Assembly: GCA_944383825.1 (NCBI GenBank)
Contig: CALWRA010000011.1
Coordinates: 1 to 64,000 of the forward strand
Source: an uncultured Acetatifactor sp.
GTDB taxonomy: Bacteria > Bacillota > Clostridia > Lachnospirales > Lachnospiraceae
Direction: 5' to 3'
Length of the DNA stretch: 64,000 nucleotides
Positions 16,972 through 25,175 of this stretch are shown in pieces. The notes beneath the pieces were generated by a model, which had not been told where the DNA came from, made no database searches, and worked only from the letters and a program-made list of their open reading frames with translations. Numbering within the stretch: the first letter of the stretch is position 1; each line of letters opens with the position of its first letter. The position numbers were made by a program, and so were the translations under genes.

Positions 16972-18651
16972 ATGCTGAACTATAAGAGATACCGTAAAAA
17001 TCCTGTGGTCCACTTTCCCGAAAGAAAATGGCCGGAAAGGGAGATAACGAAAGCCCCGGTATGGTGTAGTGTAGATCTGAGGGATGGCAATCAGGCCCTG
17101 ATCGATCCCATGGTTGTGGAAGAGAAAATTGAAATGTTTCAGTATCTGATCAAGCTTGGGTTTCGGGAGATCGAGATCGGCTTTCCGGCAGCCAGTCAGA
17201 TTGAGTTTGACTTTCTGCGCCAGCTGGCAGACCGCAGGCTAATCCCTGACGATGTGGTGATTCAGGTGCTCACCCAGTGCAGAGAGGATCTGATAGATCG
17301 TACATTTGAGGCCATTCAGGGCTGCAGGAAGGCCATTGTTCATATTTATAATTCCACCTCCACGCTTCAAAGAGATGTAGTATTTCATATGGATAAGCAG
17401 CATATAACGGAAATTGCCGTAAAGGGAGCTCATATGGTAAAAGAAAGGGCTGCAGCTTTTCCGGGCAGCATTATATTGGAGTATTCTCCGGAGAGCTTTA
17501 CAGGAACTGAGCTTGACTATGCTCTGGAGATATGTAATGCAGTCATTCATACTTGGCAGCCTTCTCCGGAGAAGCAAATGATTATCAATCTTCCCTCAAC
17601 AGTGGAGATGAACACGCCCAATGTGTATGCAGACCAGGTTGAATGGATGGCAGAGCGCCTTGACAAACGTGAAAGTCTTGTGCTCAGCGTGCATCCTCAC
17701 AATGACAGAGGGACCGGAGTGGCCAGCGCGGAGCTTGCTCTTCTGGCTGGAGCCGACAGAGTGGAGGGAACTCTTTTCGGCAACGGAGAACGCACAGGTA
17801 ATGTGGATATTCTGAACCTTGCATATAATATGTTTTCTCAGGGCGTTGATCCTGGACTGCATATAGAACATATCAATGAAATCATTGATGTATATGAACG
17901 CTGTTGCAAGCTGCCTGTACATCCCAGACACCCTTATGCGGGAAAGCTGGTGTTCACTGCTTTTTCGGGCTCTCATCAGGATGCTATCAATAAGGGAATA
18001 CATGCTATGCAGGAGAGATGCAGCGACATTTGGCAGGTGCCCTATCTTCCCATTGATCCTGCTGATATCGGCAGGGAGTACGAGCCCATTGTGCGCATTA
18101 ATTCCCAGTCCGGAAAGGGAGGCGTTGCGTTTGTTATGGACAGCTATTTTGGCTTTAAGCTTCCCAAGGGCATGCACAGAGAGTTTGCCAATGTGATTCA
18201 GGAAATGTCGGAGAGGCAGGGTGAGGTTTCCCCTGATCAAATTATGGAAAAATTCCGGCAAGAATATTTGAACCGAAAAGAACCTATTCATTTCAGGAGA
18301 CTGCGTGTGGATGATCTGAGTGAGTCCGTGAAAACACAGTTTGACACAAGGGTTACGGTGGTGTATACCGACCACGGCGCTGAGAAGTTTTTTGAGGCTG
18401 TGGGGAACGGGCCTATTGACGCTGTGCAGAGGGGACTGGCACAGGAGTTGGGCATTGGCATTAAGGTGCTGGATTACGAGGAGCACGCGCTTCAGAGTGG
18501 TGCCAACTCTCAAGCGGCTGCTTATATCCATTTGTTGGATGCGGAGGATGGAAGGGTGACTTACGGCGTAGGCGTAAGCTCCAATATTACCAGAGCTTCA
18601 GTAAGAGCTATTTTCTCAGCCATTAATCGTTTGGGATTGGGAGAAAAATAA
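16972..18651 (+). CDS. leuA: 2-isopropylmalate synthase
   Basis: Commits pyruvate-derived 2-ketoisovalerate to leucine synthesis by condensing it with acetyl-CoA. It has 559 residues, the longer LeuA type seen in Actinobacteria and some other bacteria. The catalytic barrel carries WCSVDLRDGNQALIDPM near residue 32-48, the metal and active-site HPHNDRGTG near 240, and NGERTGNVD. The last 130 residues form the leucine-sensing regulatory domain. AAAGGAAGG precedes the ATG. It shares a promoter with the HPr gene and ends at a strong terminator. leuB, leuC and leuD are not here. Confidence 0.95.
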   Translation: MLNYKRYRKNPVVHFPERKWPEREITKAPVWCSVDLRDGNQALIDPMVVEEKIEMFQYLIKLGFREIEIGFPAASQIEFDFLRQLADRRLIPDDVVIQVLTQCREDLIDRTFEAIQGCRKAIVHIYNSTSTLQRDVVFHMDKQHITEIAVKGAHMVKERAAAFPGSIILEYSPESFTGTELDYALEICNAVIHTWQPSPEKQMIINLPSTVEMNTPNVYADQVEWMAERLDKRESLVLSVHPHNDRGTGVASAELALLAGADRVEGTLFGNGERTGNVDILNLAYNMFSQGVDPGLHIEHINEIIDVYERCCKLPVHPRHPYAGKLVFTAFSGSHQDAINKGIHAMQERCSDIWQVPYLPIDPADIGREYEPIVRINSQSGKGGVAFVMDSYFGFKLPKGMHREFANVIQEMSERQGEVSPDQIMEKFRQEYLNRKEPIHFRRLRVDDLSESVKTQFDTRVTVVYTDHGAEKFFEAVGNGPIDAVQRGLAQELGIGIKVLDYEEHALQSGANSQAAAYIHLLDAEDGRVTYGVGVSSNITRASVRAIFSAINRLGLGEK

Positions 18652-18658
18652 AAAAATG

Positions 18659-18700
18659 AAAAGCCCTGCAGGTGAAAGAAGATGCCTGCAGGGCTTTTGT
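18659..18700. terminator. bidirectional terminator between leuA and the DUF3048 gene
   Basis: AAAAGCCCTGCAGG (18659-18672) pairs with CCTGCAGGGCTTTT (18685-18698). It has a T tail on one side and an A run on the other, so it can stop transcription from both converging genes. Confidence 0.9.
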
Positions 18701-18735
18701 ATTGTTTCGGCTTGAGAAGCGCTTGAGCCGGTATT

Positions 18736-19887
18736 TTAACGATAAGTGAAGGAATCGCCATCCTCCACGATACATACCATGGTTTTCCCTGTATTGAGGG
18801 TGATTTCGTTGCCGTTGTCGTCGTAATAACGGGTAGAGCCATAATCGGAGTCTTTTTCCCAAGTTACGTGAATACCCTTACCGTTTGTAAAAAACCATCC
18901 ATCTCTTGTGGTGTCGTGGCACTGGAATGCAAGGTAACCCTCGCCCAGATCTTCACTTTTTGTATACTGTATCAAAATGTTCTTGAAGGTAAGCTGCTCA
19001 CCTGTCACAGCGTCAATATGAGGGTCGTCGGTAGATCCTGAAAGATGCTGTGAACGATAATACAAGCCATCGTCCTCGTTGTATTCAAAATAACATCTTG
19101 TCAGCGGATAGCAGCCGGACATATCGATATAGGTGGCGTTTTTGGCATCATTTCCATATTGTTCCAAGGTATTGGGCTGTGCTTTGGGGGCAAAATTATA
19201 ATGTTCTTCATCTGCAAGGCCGCGGTATGAAAGGCTGTATCCCTTATCCTGAGCGGCTTCAACAATGCCCGCTCCGGACACATAGGCATTATGAGGAGAT
19301 TTTCTGTCTGTGCTTCTGAAGAAAGCCTGCTCATCGGCGCTGCCTCCGCTGCCGTTGATGGTCTGGGTGGTTGTTTGGGCCAAGAGCTCATCAATAAAGA
19401 AGGGACCGCCGAAATGCACAAGCAAAGCATCCCATTCAAAAGCCCAGTACGCATAGTAAGTGCGAAGACTGCGAACATTTCCTATTTTCTCCAGATCCTG
19501 CCAGTCTTCATAGAGAGCCATCATGCGGGTCATTCGTCCTTCTACGTTGGCCTCGTATAAAATAGAGGCTTTGGACAGGTTATAGTGGGGAATTGCAGCG
19601 CTTTCATTCGGGGTAATCACCGCAATGGGACGGGTGTTGGCAACTTCCTCATCCACCCATTCATTGGTAAGGCGGCTGCGTACCATTCCCTCCCGGGGCG
19701 GATAGGTGTCATCCTCCGCCAAAGCCGAAGAGGGACTGCCGGAGGCTGTTTCTTCTTCCCTGGATGCTTCGGTTGAAATGGGTTCTTCATCCACAATGAT
19801 GGGACTTTGGGGTTCCTGATTTTGACCGCACGCGCATAAGACAGCTACGGAAGCGGCAAGTGTCAGCCATATTTTTATTTTTTTCAT
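18736..19887 (-). CDS. DUF3048 lipoprotein (YerB-like)
   Basis: A 383-residue putative lipoprotein. The N-terminal signal (KKIKIWLTLAASVAVLCAC) ends in a lipobox with Cys20. An acidic, Ser/Glu-rich linker follows (about 25-65). DUF3048 then covers the rest: ARPIAVITPNESAAIPHYNLSKA-like strands near 90-110, and MTRMMALYEDW, SPHNAYVSG and the C-terminal GWFFTNGKGIHVTW. The family includes YerB of Bacillus; its biochemical role is unknown, and it is thought to act in the envelope. It is convergent with leuA. On the - strand, GAGAGGATAG precedes the ATG, with a possible TATACT -10 upstream. Confidence 0.88.
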   Translation of the reverse strand: MKKIKIWLTLAASVAVLCACGQNQEPQSPIIVDEEPISTEASREEETASGSPSSALAEDDTYPPREGMVRSRLTNEWVDEEVANTRPIAVITPNESAAIPHYNLSKASILYEANVEGRMTRMMALYEDWQDLEKIGNVRSLRTYYAYWAFEWDALLVHFGGPFFIDELLAQTTTQTINGSGGSADEQAFFRSTDRKSPHNAYVSGAGIVEAAQDKGYSLSYRGLADEEHYNFAPKAQPNTLEQYGNDAKNATYIDMSGCYPLTRCYFEYNEDDGLYYRSQHLSGSTDDPHIDAVTGEQLTFKNILIQYTKSEDLGEGYLAFQCHDTTRDGWFFTNGKGIHVTWEKDSDYGSTRYYDDNGNEITLNTGKTMVCIVEDGDSFTYR

Positions 19888-19975
19888 ATGCTATCCTCTC
19901 TTATTGCTGTATTACCCTGCAAGTATAGCATAAAATATTCCATCCGTCATTATAGGCGGGGAAAATTAAGATTTT

Positions 19976-20437
19976 TTAAGAAAAGCCATAGATGCATACA
20001 GCCAGCAAAATTCCCAAAAGAGCGCCCATGAGCACCTGCAGGGGAGTATGTCCTACGAATTCCTTCAGTTTGTCATGAGCGGATATTTCACTGCGGCCCA
20101 TATCCTCAAAGGTTTTGAGCATATCGTTCAGAAGCTTTGCCTGAATGCCCGTTTCCCGACGCACTCCCATGGCGTCATGCATGACAATAATGGCTAAAAA
20201 CAGGCAGACAGTAAACTGGAAGCTTCCAGCTCCGTACTCGTAACAGGCGGCGGTGGCCAGGGAACAAACTGTGGAGGAATGGGAGCTGGGCATACCGCCG
20301 CTTCCCACCAGCCTTTCCGGTATAAATTCTTTATTTAAAATAAAATATATCAGAGTTTTTAATACCTGCGCCACGAACCAACCAGCTATGGCAGTAAGAA
20401 AAAGGGTGTTTCCAAGCAAATCCTGAAAGAAGGACAT
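19976..20437 (-). CDS. divergent PAP2 family membrane protein (DUF212)
   Basis: A 153-residue protein with about four hydrophobic helices. It has the divergent PAP2 signature GGMPSSHSSTVCSLA and MHDAMGVRRETGIQA, which aligns with the acid-phosphatase family KxxxxxxRP-PSGH-SRxxxxxHxxxD scheme in degenerate form. Substrate is unknown; related proteins act on lipid phosphates. The start at 20437 is chosen because CAGGAG lies just upstream on the - strand; an earlier ATG at 20509 would add 24 residues including a basic stretch. It is divergent from the GT2 gene at 20570. Confidence 0.85.
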   Translation of the reverse strand: MSFFQDLLGNTLFLTAIAGWFVAQVLKTLIYFILNKEFIPERLVGSGGMPSSHSSTVCSLATAACYEYGAGSFQFTVCLFLAIIVMHDAMGVRRETGIQAKLLNDMLKTFEDMGRSEISAHDKLKEFVGHTPLQVLMGALLGILLAVCIYGFS

Positions 20438-20510
20438 ATTTTTGGCTCCTGTCTGTAAAATGAATACAATCATTATACCCCTTTTTCGGGTAAAAGTCCA
20501 TGTTTTCATC

Positions 20511-20539
20511 TTGCGGACAAGAGTATGAAATAGTATACT
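20511..20539 (+). promoter_or_regulatory. promoter of the GT2 gene at 20570
   Basis: TTGCGG (20511-20516), a 17-base spacer and TATACT (20534-20539), about 30 bases before the start codon. Confidence 0.65.
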
Positions 20540-20569
20540 GTGAATAATAAATCTGCATCGGAGGAGTCT

Positions 20570-21499
20570 ATGAGTCTTTTGAGTGTGATTGTTCCCTGCT
20601 TTAACGAGGAAGAGAATGTAGAGCTATTTTACAGGGAGCTGATGAAAAACGAATCTTTTTTCCGGGAGAAAAATATTGATATAGAATTGATCTATATAGA
20701 CGACGGCTCCAGGGATGGGACGGTAGGGGAAGTGAAAAGGCTGCATGAAAAGGATGGAAGGGTCCACATGATTTCCTTTTCCCGGAATTTTGGGAAAGAA
20801 GCCGCAATGTATGCCGGACTTGAGCGTGCCGCGGGCGACTATGCGGTAATTATGGATGTGGATCTTCAGGATCCTCCGGCGCTTCTGCCGGATATGTTTT
20901 CCTACGTGGAGCAGGGCTATGACTCCGTGGCTACGAGAAGAGTGAGCCGCAAGGGAGAGCCTCCAGTGAGAAGCTTTTTCGCCAGGATGTTTTATCGCCT
21001 GATGAAACGTATTTCAAAGACGGAAATTGTGGATGGAGCCAGGGATTACCGTCTGATGACCCGGAAAATGGTAGACGCCATTCTTTCTATGAAGGAATAT
21101 AATCGGTTTACAAAAGGAATCTTTGGCTGGGTTGGCTTTGAGACAAAATGGCTGGAATATGAAAATATAGAGCGGGCCAAGGGGGAGACCAAGTGGAATT
21201 TTTGGAAGCTTTTGTTGTATTCTCTGGATGGGATTACCGCGTTTTCCACGGTTCCTCTGATGATTTCCTCTCTGATGGGGGTTTTGTTCTGCGTGGTAGC
21301 CTTTGTGATGATTGTTTTTATTATTGTGAGAAAGCTGATTTTTGGAGATCCTGTTTCAGGCTGGCCCTCGCTGGTCTGCATTATTCTTATGACCAGCGGC
21401 GTACAGTTTTTCTGCATTGGCATTGTGGGACAATACCTTGCAAAGACTTATATGGAAGTCAAAAACCGTCCAATTTACGTTAAAAAAGAAGAATTGTAA
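20570..21499 (+). CDS. membrane GT2 glycosyltransferase (GtrB/DPM1-like)
   Basis: A 309-residue transferase of the polyprenyl-phosphate sugar synthase type, which loads a sugar from a nucleotide donor onto undecaprenyl phosphate. The GT-A domain opens with SVIVPCFNEEENVELFY and has DDGSRDGT and the catalytic MDVDLQDPP. The conserved GARDYRLM and FTKGIFGWVGF segments are typical of GtrB/YkoT-like proteins. Two C-terminal membrane helices lie at about 225-300. GGAGGAG precedes the ATG at 20570. It has its own promoter, stands apart from the large polysaccharide cluster, and likely decorates teichoic acid or another wall polymer. Confidence 0.9.
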   Translation: MSLLSVIVPCFNEEENVELFYRELMKNESFFREKNIDIELIYIDDGSRDGTVGEVKRLHEKDGRVHMISFSRNFGKEAAMYAGLERAAGDYAVIMDVDLQDPPALLPDMFSYVEQGYDSVATRRVSRKGEPPVRSFFARMFYRLMKRISKTEIVDGARDYRLMTRKMVDAILSMKEYNRFTKGIFGWVGFETKWLEYENIERAKGETKWNFWKLLLYSLDGITAFSTVPLMISSLMGVLFCVVAFVMIVFIIVRKLIFGDPVSGWPSLVCIILMTSGVQFFCIGIVGQYLAKTYMEVKNRPIYVKKEEL

Positions 21500-21541
21500 G
21501 GCTTTTTACGAAAAGATGTGGTTTTTCGCGATGAAAAGTAT

Positions 21542-21606
21542 TTGCAATTTTCGACGGATATGTTAAAATTTAACTCGACAGTCGCAGTAAAGCGCAGTAC
21601 TCGACA
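21542..21606 (+). promoter_or_regulatory. promoter with three 0A-box-like sites
   Basis: TTGCAA (21542-21547), a 16-base spacer and TAAAAT (21564-21569) with an extended TGT. Three near-matches to the Spo0A box (reverse complement TTCGNCA) sit at 21550-21556, 21574-21580 and 21600-21606, each 6 of 7, spaced 24 and 26 bases. They cover the spacer and the start site, so the downstream protein may regulate itself. The consensus is from Bacillus; binding here is inference. Confidence 0.5.
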
Positions 21607-21630
21607 TATGAAAGGGGAATTTATTCATTT

Positions 21631-22008
21631 ATGGAGATCGTTGCTGTAAAGGACTACGAGTTAGAGAGATACATTACAGATATTATGCTTGATATTGGAG
21701 TGCCTGCACATTTAAAAGGTTATCATTATCTGCGAGACGCCATTATGCTCTCAGGAAGAGACATGGAGGTCGTAAGCAGCGTCACGAAGCTGCTGTATCC
21801 TACGATTGCGAAGAGATTCAAGACTACCGATCAAAAGGTGGAGCGGGCTATCCGCAATGCCATTGAGGTGTCGTGGACGAGAGGAAATGTTGAGACTTTT
21901 GAAAAAATGTTTGGTTATTCCATATCTACAGGGAAGACGAGGCCCACAAACAGCGAGTACATAGCACGGATTGCGGACAAGGTCCGCCTGGACATAAAGG
22001 CTATGTAG
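21631..22008 (+). CDS. stand-alone Spo0A C-terminal DNA-binding domain protein
   Basis: A 125-residue protein that is almost entirely the Spo0A effector domain: LERYITDIMLDIGVPAHLKG, then YLRDAIML, VTKLLYPTIAKRF, VERAIRNAIEVSWTRGN and KTRPTNSEYIARIADK. These are the most conserved segments of Spo0A, the sporulation master regulator. There is no phosphorylatable receiver domain and no room for one: the ATG follows AAAGGGGAA and the region upstream is promoter. It could be a constitutively active or antagonistic 0A-box binder. Length rules out a simple C-terminal fragment of a decayed spo0A, because the start signals are good. Confidence 0.9.
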   Translation: MEIVAVKDYELERYITDIMLDIGVPAHLKGYHYLRDAIMLSGRDMEVVSSVTKLLYPTIAKRFKTTDQKVERAIRNAIEVSWTRGNVETFEKMFGYSISTGKTRPTNSEYIARIADKVRLDIKAM

Positions 22009-22079
22009 TCATTTTGGAATAACAGTTTAGATATAGATAGGTAACAGAGTATTCTCTTTGTTGTTGATTGTCATCAAAA

Positions 22080-22122
22080 TGCCGTAGAATAACTGATTCT
22101 AGTTATTTTACGGCGTTTTTTA
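22080..22122 (+). terminator. terminator after the Spo0A-like gene
   Basis: GCCGTA plus AATAACT pairs with AGTTATT plus TACGGC with one internal mismatch, followed by G and six T. Confidence 0.85.
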
Positions 22123-22222
22123 TAAATGAGCATGACTTCTTACGCAGCCGGCGCCATGATAAAGATCAGATGGCTCCGTGCCCGGGGCCCCTGCCGTCTG
22201 TCAGGAGTATTTACAGTAATAT

Positions 22223-22250
22223 TGTATAAAATTCATAATTATGGTAAAAT
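22223..22250 (+). promoter_or_regulatory. promoter of the first polysaccharide operon
   Basis: TTGTAT (22223-22228), a 16-base spacer and TAAAAT (22245-22250) with an extended TGG. It leaves a leader of about 110 bases before the gene at 22365. Confidence 0.6.
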
Positions 22251-22334
22251 GTCAAAATAAAGCCTGTGAATCTTAGTGAGGGGCATAGGTCGGGAGGCAT
22301 GGGTTTGGTAATTTCTTCCAAATATGAAATGGAC

Positions 22335-22357
22335 GCCCGCTGAAGCGGGCCGGGAGG
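22335..22357 (+). promoter_or_regulatory. hairpin directly before the ribosome site at 22365
   Basis: GCCCGC-TGAA-GCGGGC (22335-22350), a perfect six-base stem with a tetraloop, then GGGAGG (22352-22357). Same design as at 2880 and 57717. Confidence 0.5.
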
Positions 22358-22364
22358 TATAAAA

Positions 22365-23411
22365 ATGCCTTTACTTTTATGGCCGCTTGTGATTTTGATT
22401 CCCTACCTGCTGGGCAAGTGTGTTCTGCGTATCTTTTATAGGAATCGGCCGCCCCAGGAAATTATTGTAGGGGATTGTTTTCTGATGGGCACAATAGCGG
22501 TGATTGGACTGGCCGAAGCGGCTCATTTAACAGCCGTAATTTTGGGGTGGTCTTTTTCTGATTGTGTGGCTGTGTTTTGTATACTGACTGGGGCTGCCGG
22601 AGCTGCAGCAGTCTTGCTTCTGGCCTCAGGACTCCGGAAAACCGGACGGGACGGAGGACGCCGCAGAAAGGGCGTGAGCACAGACACGGTAAATAGAGAA
22701 AAAAACATAATAGAAGAGATAAAAGGGCTGTCCGCCGTCGGTAAAGCAGCCTGCTTTTGTTTTACAGTCATGGCAATTTTACAGATTGCGGCAATTGTGA
22801 CAAACGGTGAGGTTTATCGGGAAGGGGACATGACTGTGGAGACGGTAAACAGTTTTCTTGGGACAAACACGATTTATGGAGAAAACCCTTTAACCGGCAG
22901 ACCTTATGAGTTGGGAATTCCTCTGCGTCTGAGGATATTGGGGCTTCCCACCTTATACGCAATATTGAGTCATCTCTCCGGTCTGGCGGCCTGGCGGGTG
23001 GTGTGGTATGTGATTCCTGTTTTCACCCTGCTACTGACTTATTGCGCTTATTATAGTATGGGTCAAAGTTTGTTTCGGCGGCAGGCTGTGAAAAAGTGGA
23101 TGTTTTTGGTTGCCGTGGCCCTTTTGTTTTGGGCCGGAGATTATATGTACGGAGTGGACGGGTTCGGACTTCTCTGCAGCGGATTTCGGGGAACTGTGAT
23201 TCGGGCGTGTGTTTTGCTGCCTTATACCTTTTATCTGTGTTTGCAAAGGATGTGGAAGGGTGTGGCGGTGTGTATTCTGGCAGAGGCTTGCATTGTATGG
23301 ACTTTTTATGGAATGGGCGCCTGCCTGTTTGCGGCTCTGTCCATTTTTGCCATACAGAAATTCGTTGAAAGAAAGAGCGGACAGGTCTGCGGGAAGGAGG
23401 CTCCCCAATGA
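22365..23411 (+). CDS. DUF6077-like membrane protein, N-terminal half
   Basis: A 348-residue protein with about eight hydrophobic helices, similar in feel to DUF6077 proteins of Lachnospiraceae polysaccharide loci; its function is unknown. A long hydrophilic loop (about 90-125, Arg/Lys-rich) follows the first three helices, then TVETVNSFLGTNTIYGENPLTG in a probable outside loop, as in GT-C-type membrane transferases. The stop overlaps the next start (ATGA at 23408), and the next protein looks like the continuation, so the pair may act as one membrane unit. GGGAGG gives a strong start. Confidence 0.65.
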   Translation: MPLLLWPLVILIPYLLGKCVLRIFYRNRPPQEIIVGDCFLMGTIAVIGLAEAAHLTAVILGWSFSDCVAVFCILTGAAGAAAVLLLASGLRKTGRDGGRRRKGVSTDTVNREKNIIEEIKGLSAVGKAACFCFTVMAILQIAAIVTNGEVYREGDMTVETVNSFLGTNTIYGENPLTGRPYELGIPLRLRILGLPTLYAILSHLSGLAAWRVVWYVIPVFTLLLTYCAYYSMGQSLFRRQAVKKWMFLVAVALLFWAGDYMYGVDGFGLLCSGFRGTVIRACVLLPYTFYLCLQRMWKGVAVCILAEACIVWTFYGMGACLFAALSIFAIQKFVERKSGQVCGKEAPQ

Positions 23412-24280
23412 CTGAGCTGATAAAAAATGCATGGCTGGGCTGGCAGACATACACAGATCATGGCAAGCTTCCGGCTCTTTTGCTGGCGGCTCTGCTTTTT
23501 GTATGGCTGGGGCGCAGATATAGGGAACATAAGACTTTTTTTCTCTATGCCGCAGTCGTGACGGTCTGCTGCATCTTTCCTTTGACGGCAGCGCTTTTGA
23601 TGCTGTATCAGACCAGGTTTTATGATTATCAATGGATATGGAGCCTGGTTCCGATGACTCCTGTGATTGCCTATGGAATTTCAGAATTTCTGACGGACGC
23701 AGCCGGCGGAACCAGGGAAAAAATCACGGCGGGCTTTGCGGGACTGTGCGCGTTAGCCATTGCTGTGATTTTTCTGTGCGGAGGTCTGGGAGAAGAGATA
23801 TGGGACGTCCGAGAGGACTCAGAGGCCCGGGCTGGCTGTGTGGAGGTATTGGCGGCGGTCCGGGACAGGGCGGATCAGGATAATGTCTGCCTGTGGGCTC
23901 CCAGGGAAATTATGGAGTATGCCCGCACCTTTGATGAAAATATACGTCTGGTGTACGGAAGAAATATGTGGGATCAGGCGCTCAATGCTTATTCCTATGA
24001 TGTATATGCTCAAAAGACCAGGGATTTATACCTGCAGATGTGCAGCCTGGAGGATACAGGAACTTTCACGGCCCCATCGGAAACCACAGCGGACCCGGAG
24101 GGTGCACAGGATGCGGCAGTTCCGTGGGAGCCGGAGGCCGTTTTCGGTGCGGCGCTTGCGCAGGATGTGAGCTGTATTGTGCTGCCTGGAGATACTGAAC
24201 CGGAAATACTGAGCCGGGCCCAGGACTTTTTTGATACGGAGGCATTTGAGGTGAGGGACTATTATGTGATGATACCGTAG
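23408..24280 (+). CDS. DUF6077-like membrane protein, C-terminal half
   Basis: A 290-residue protein with about four hydrophobic helices in the first 130 residues (including YQWIWSLVPMTPVIAYGI) and a soluble C-terminal part with VCLWAPREIMEYARTFDENIRLVYGR. The latter may be the extracellular sugar-processing domain common at the end of GT-C-like proteins. It starts inside the stop codon of the previous gene and is probably translationally coupled. Together the two halves total 638 residues. I could not assign a reaction. Whether relatives exist as a single chain would settle if this is an ancient split. Confidence 0.6.
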   Translation: MTELIKNAWLGWQTYTDHGKLPALLLAALLFVWLGRRYREHKTFFLYAAVVTVCCIFPLTAALLMLYQTRFYDYQWIWSLVPMTPVIAYGISEFLTDAAGGTREKITAGFAGLCALAIAVIFLCGGLGEEIWDVREDSEARAGCVEVLAAVRDRADQDNVCLWAPREIMEYARTFDENIRLVYGRNMWDQALNAYSYDVYAQKTRDLYLQMCSLEDTGTFTAPSETTADPEGAQDAAVPWEPEAVFGAALAQDVSCIVLPGDTEPEILSRAQDFFDTEAFEVRDYYVMIP

Positions 24281-24328
24281 CGCCTTTTGGGAAAGAATAT
24301 AAACGGACGCCTGCACAGGGAGGAGAAC

Positions 24329-25096
24329 ATGACGGAAGCGGAGAACTTAATCAGCATTATTGTGCCCGTGTATAATGCCGGACGCTACATCAAAGAGACT
24401 ATGGACTCCGTGCGGAGACAAACCTGGCCGGAGTGGGAGCTTTTGCTGATCGAGGATGGAAGCAGTGATGGCAGCGCTGAAATGATAGAGGATTATATTC
24501 AGCAGACGCAGGACAGCAGGATTCGTCTGATTCGCCAGCCTTCCAACAAAGGAGCGGCAGAGGCCAGAAACAGAGGAGTCAGGGAGGCGCGGGGAAGGTT
24601 CATTGCTTATTTGGACGCGGATGATCTGTGGAGGCCTGAAAAGCTGGAGCATGAGTTTCTTTTTATGAAAGCAAAAAATGTGGCTTTTGCATTTACGGGA
24701 TATGAATTTGCCGATGAACAGGGAAGGGGAACAGGGAAGGTGGTGAGAGTGCCGCCATATCTGAGCTATAAACAGGCGTTGAAAAATACCACAATTTTTA
24801 CAACCACCGTCATGTTCGACACGGAGAAAATTTCCAAGGAGGCATTGATGATGCCTGCCGTCAAGAGCGAGGATACCGCCCTGTGGTGGAGGATTCTCCG
24901 GAAGGGCTGTACGGCCTGGGGGCTGGATGAAAATTTGGCGCTGTACCGCCGGGCAGGAAAATCCCTTTCCTCCAACAAAGCCGAGGCTGTCCGCCGCATT
25001 TGGAATCTTTACCGCCGTTGTGAGGGAATGGGGGTTGTAAGCAGCCTTTGGCACTGCCTGTTTTGGGCGGTTCGGGCAGTGAAGCGCAGAATTTAG
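24329..25096 (+). CDS. GT2 family glycosyltransferase
   Basis: A 255-residue GT-A transferase with no membrane segment. The N-terminal nucleotide-sugar fold is ISIIVPVYNAGRYIKETMDSV, EDGSSDGS, the acceptor-loop NKGAAEARNRGV, and the metal-binding YLDADDLW. The C-terminal SEDTALWWRILRKG resembles acceptor-region motifs of capsule transferases. The chosen ATG at 24329 has GGGAGGAG before it; an earlier frame-matching start at 24287 would overlap that site and a degenerate hairpin. Sugar and linkage are not predictable. Confidence 0.88.
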   Translation: MTEAENLISIIVPVYNAGRYIKETMDSVRRQTWPEWELLLIEDGSSDGSAEMIEDYIQQTQDSRIRLIRQPSNKGAAEARNRGVREARGRFIAYLDADDLWRPEKLEHEFLFMKAKNVAFAFTGYEFADEQGRGTGKVVRVPPYLSYKQALKNTTIFTTTVMFDTEKISKEALMMPAVKSEDTALWWRILRKGCTAWGLDENLALYRRAGKSLSSNKAEAVRRIWNLYRRCEGMGVVSSLWHCLFWAVRAVKRRI

Positions 25097-25123
25097 CTTT
25101 TGCTATACGGGGCGGTGGGAGTG

Positions 25124-25132
25124 TGCTATACT
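25124..25132 (+). promoter_or_regulatory. extended -10 promoter before the sugar transferase gene
   Basis: TGCTATACT, an extended -10 without a clear -35 at the right distance. About 45 bases before the TTG start. Confidence 0.45.
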
Positions 25133-25175
25133 AAGAGCTATTGCACGGAAAACGGTAGTACGGAGGAAAATTGCT

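Larger units (their letters stand above)
22009..22364 (+). other. long leader region of the polysaccharide cluster
   Basis: A 356-base stretch with no gene. It holds a terminator for the Spo0A-like gene (22080-22122), a GC-rich patch around 22150-22200 without an obvious function, a promoter (22223-22250) and a hairpin next to the ribosome site of the first cluster gene (22335-22357). No riboswitch or anti-terminator was recognised. Confidence 0.6.

Noticed and set aside
17596..18531. 311-codon open frame on the - strand
   Set aside because: Reverse shadow of leuA; no start signals.
22130..22210. GC-rich stretch as a small RNA or riboswitch
   Set aside because: No consistent stem set, no known aptamer pattern and no terminator directly after it could be drawn by eye.
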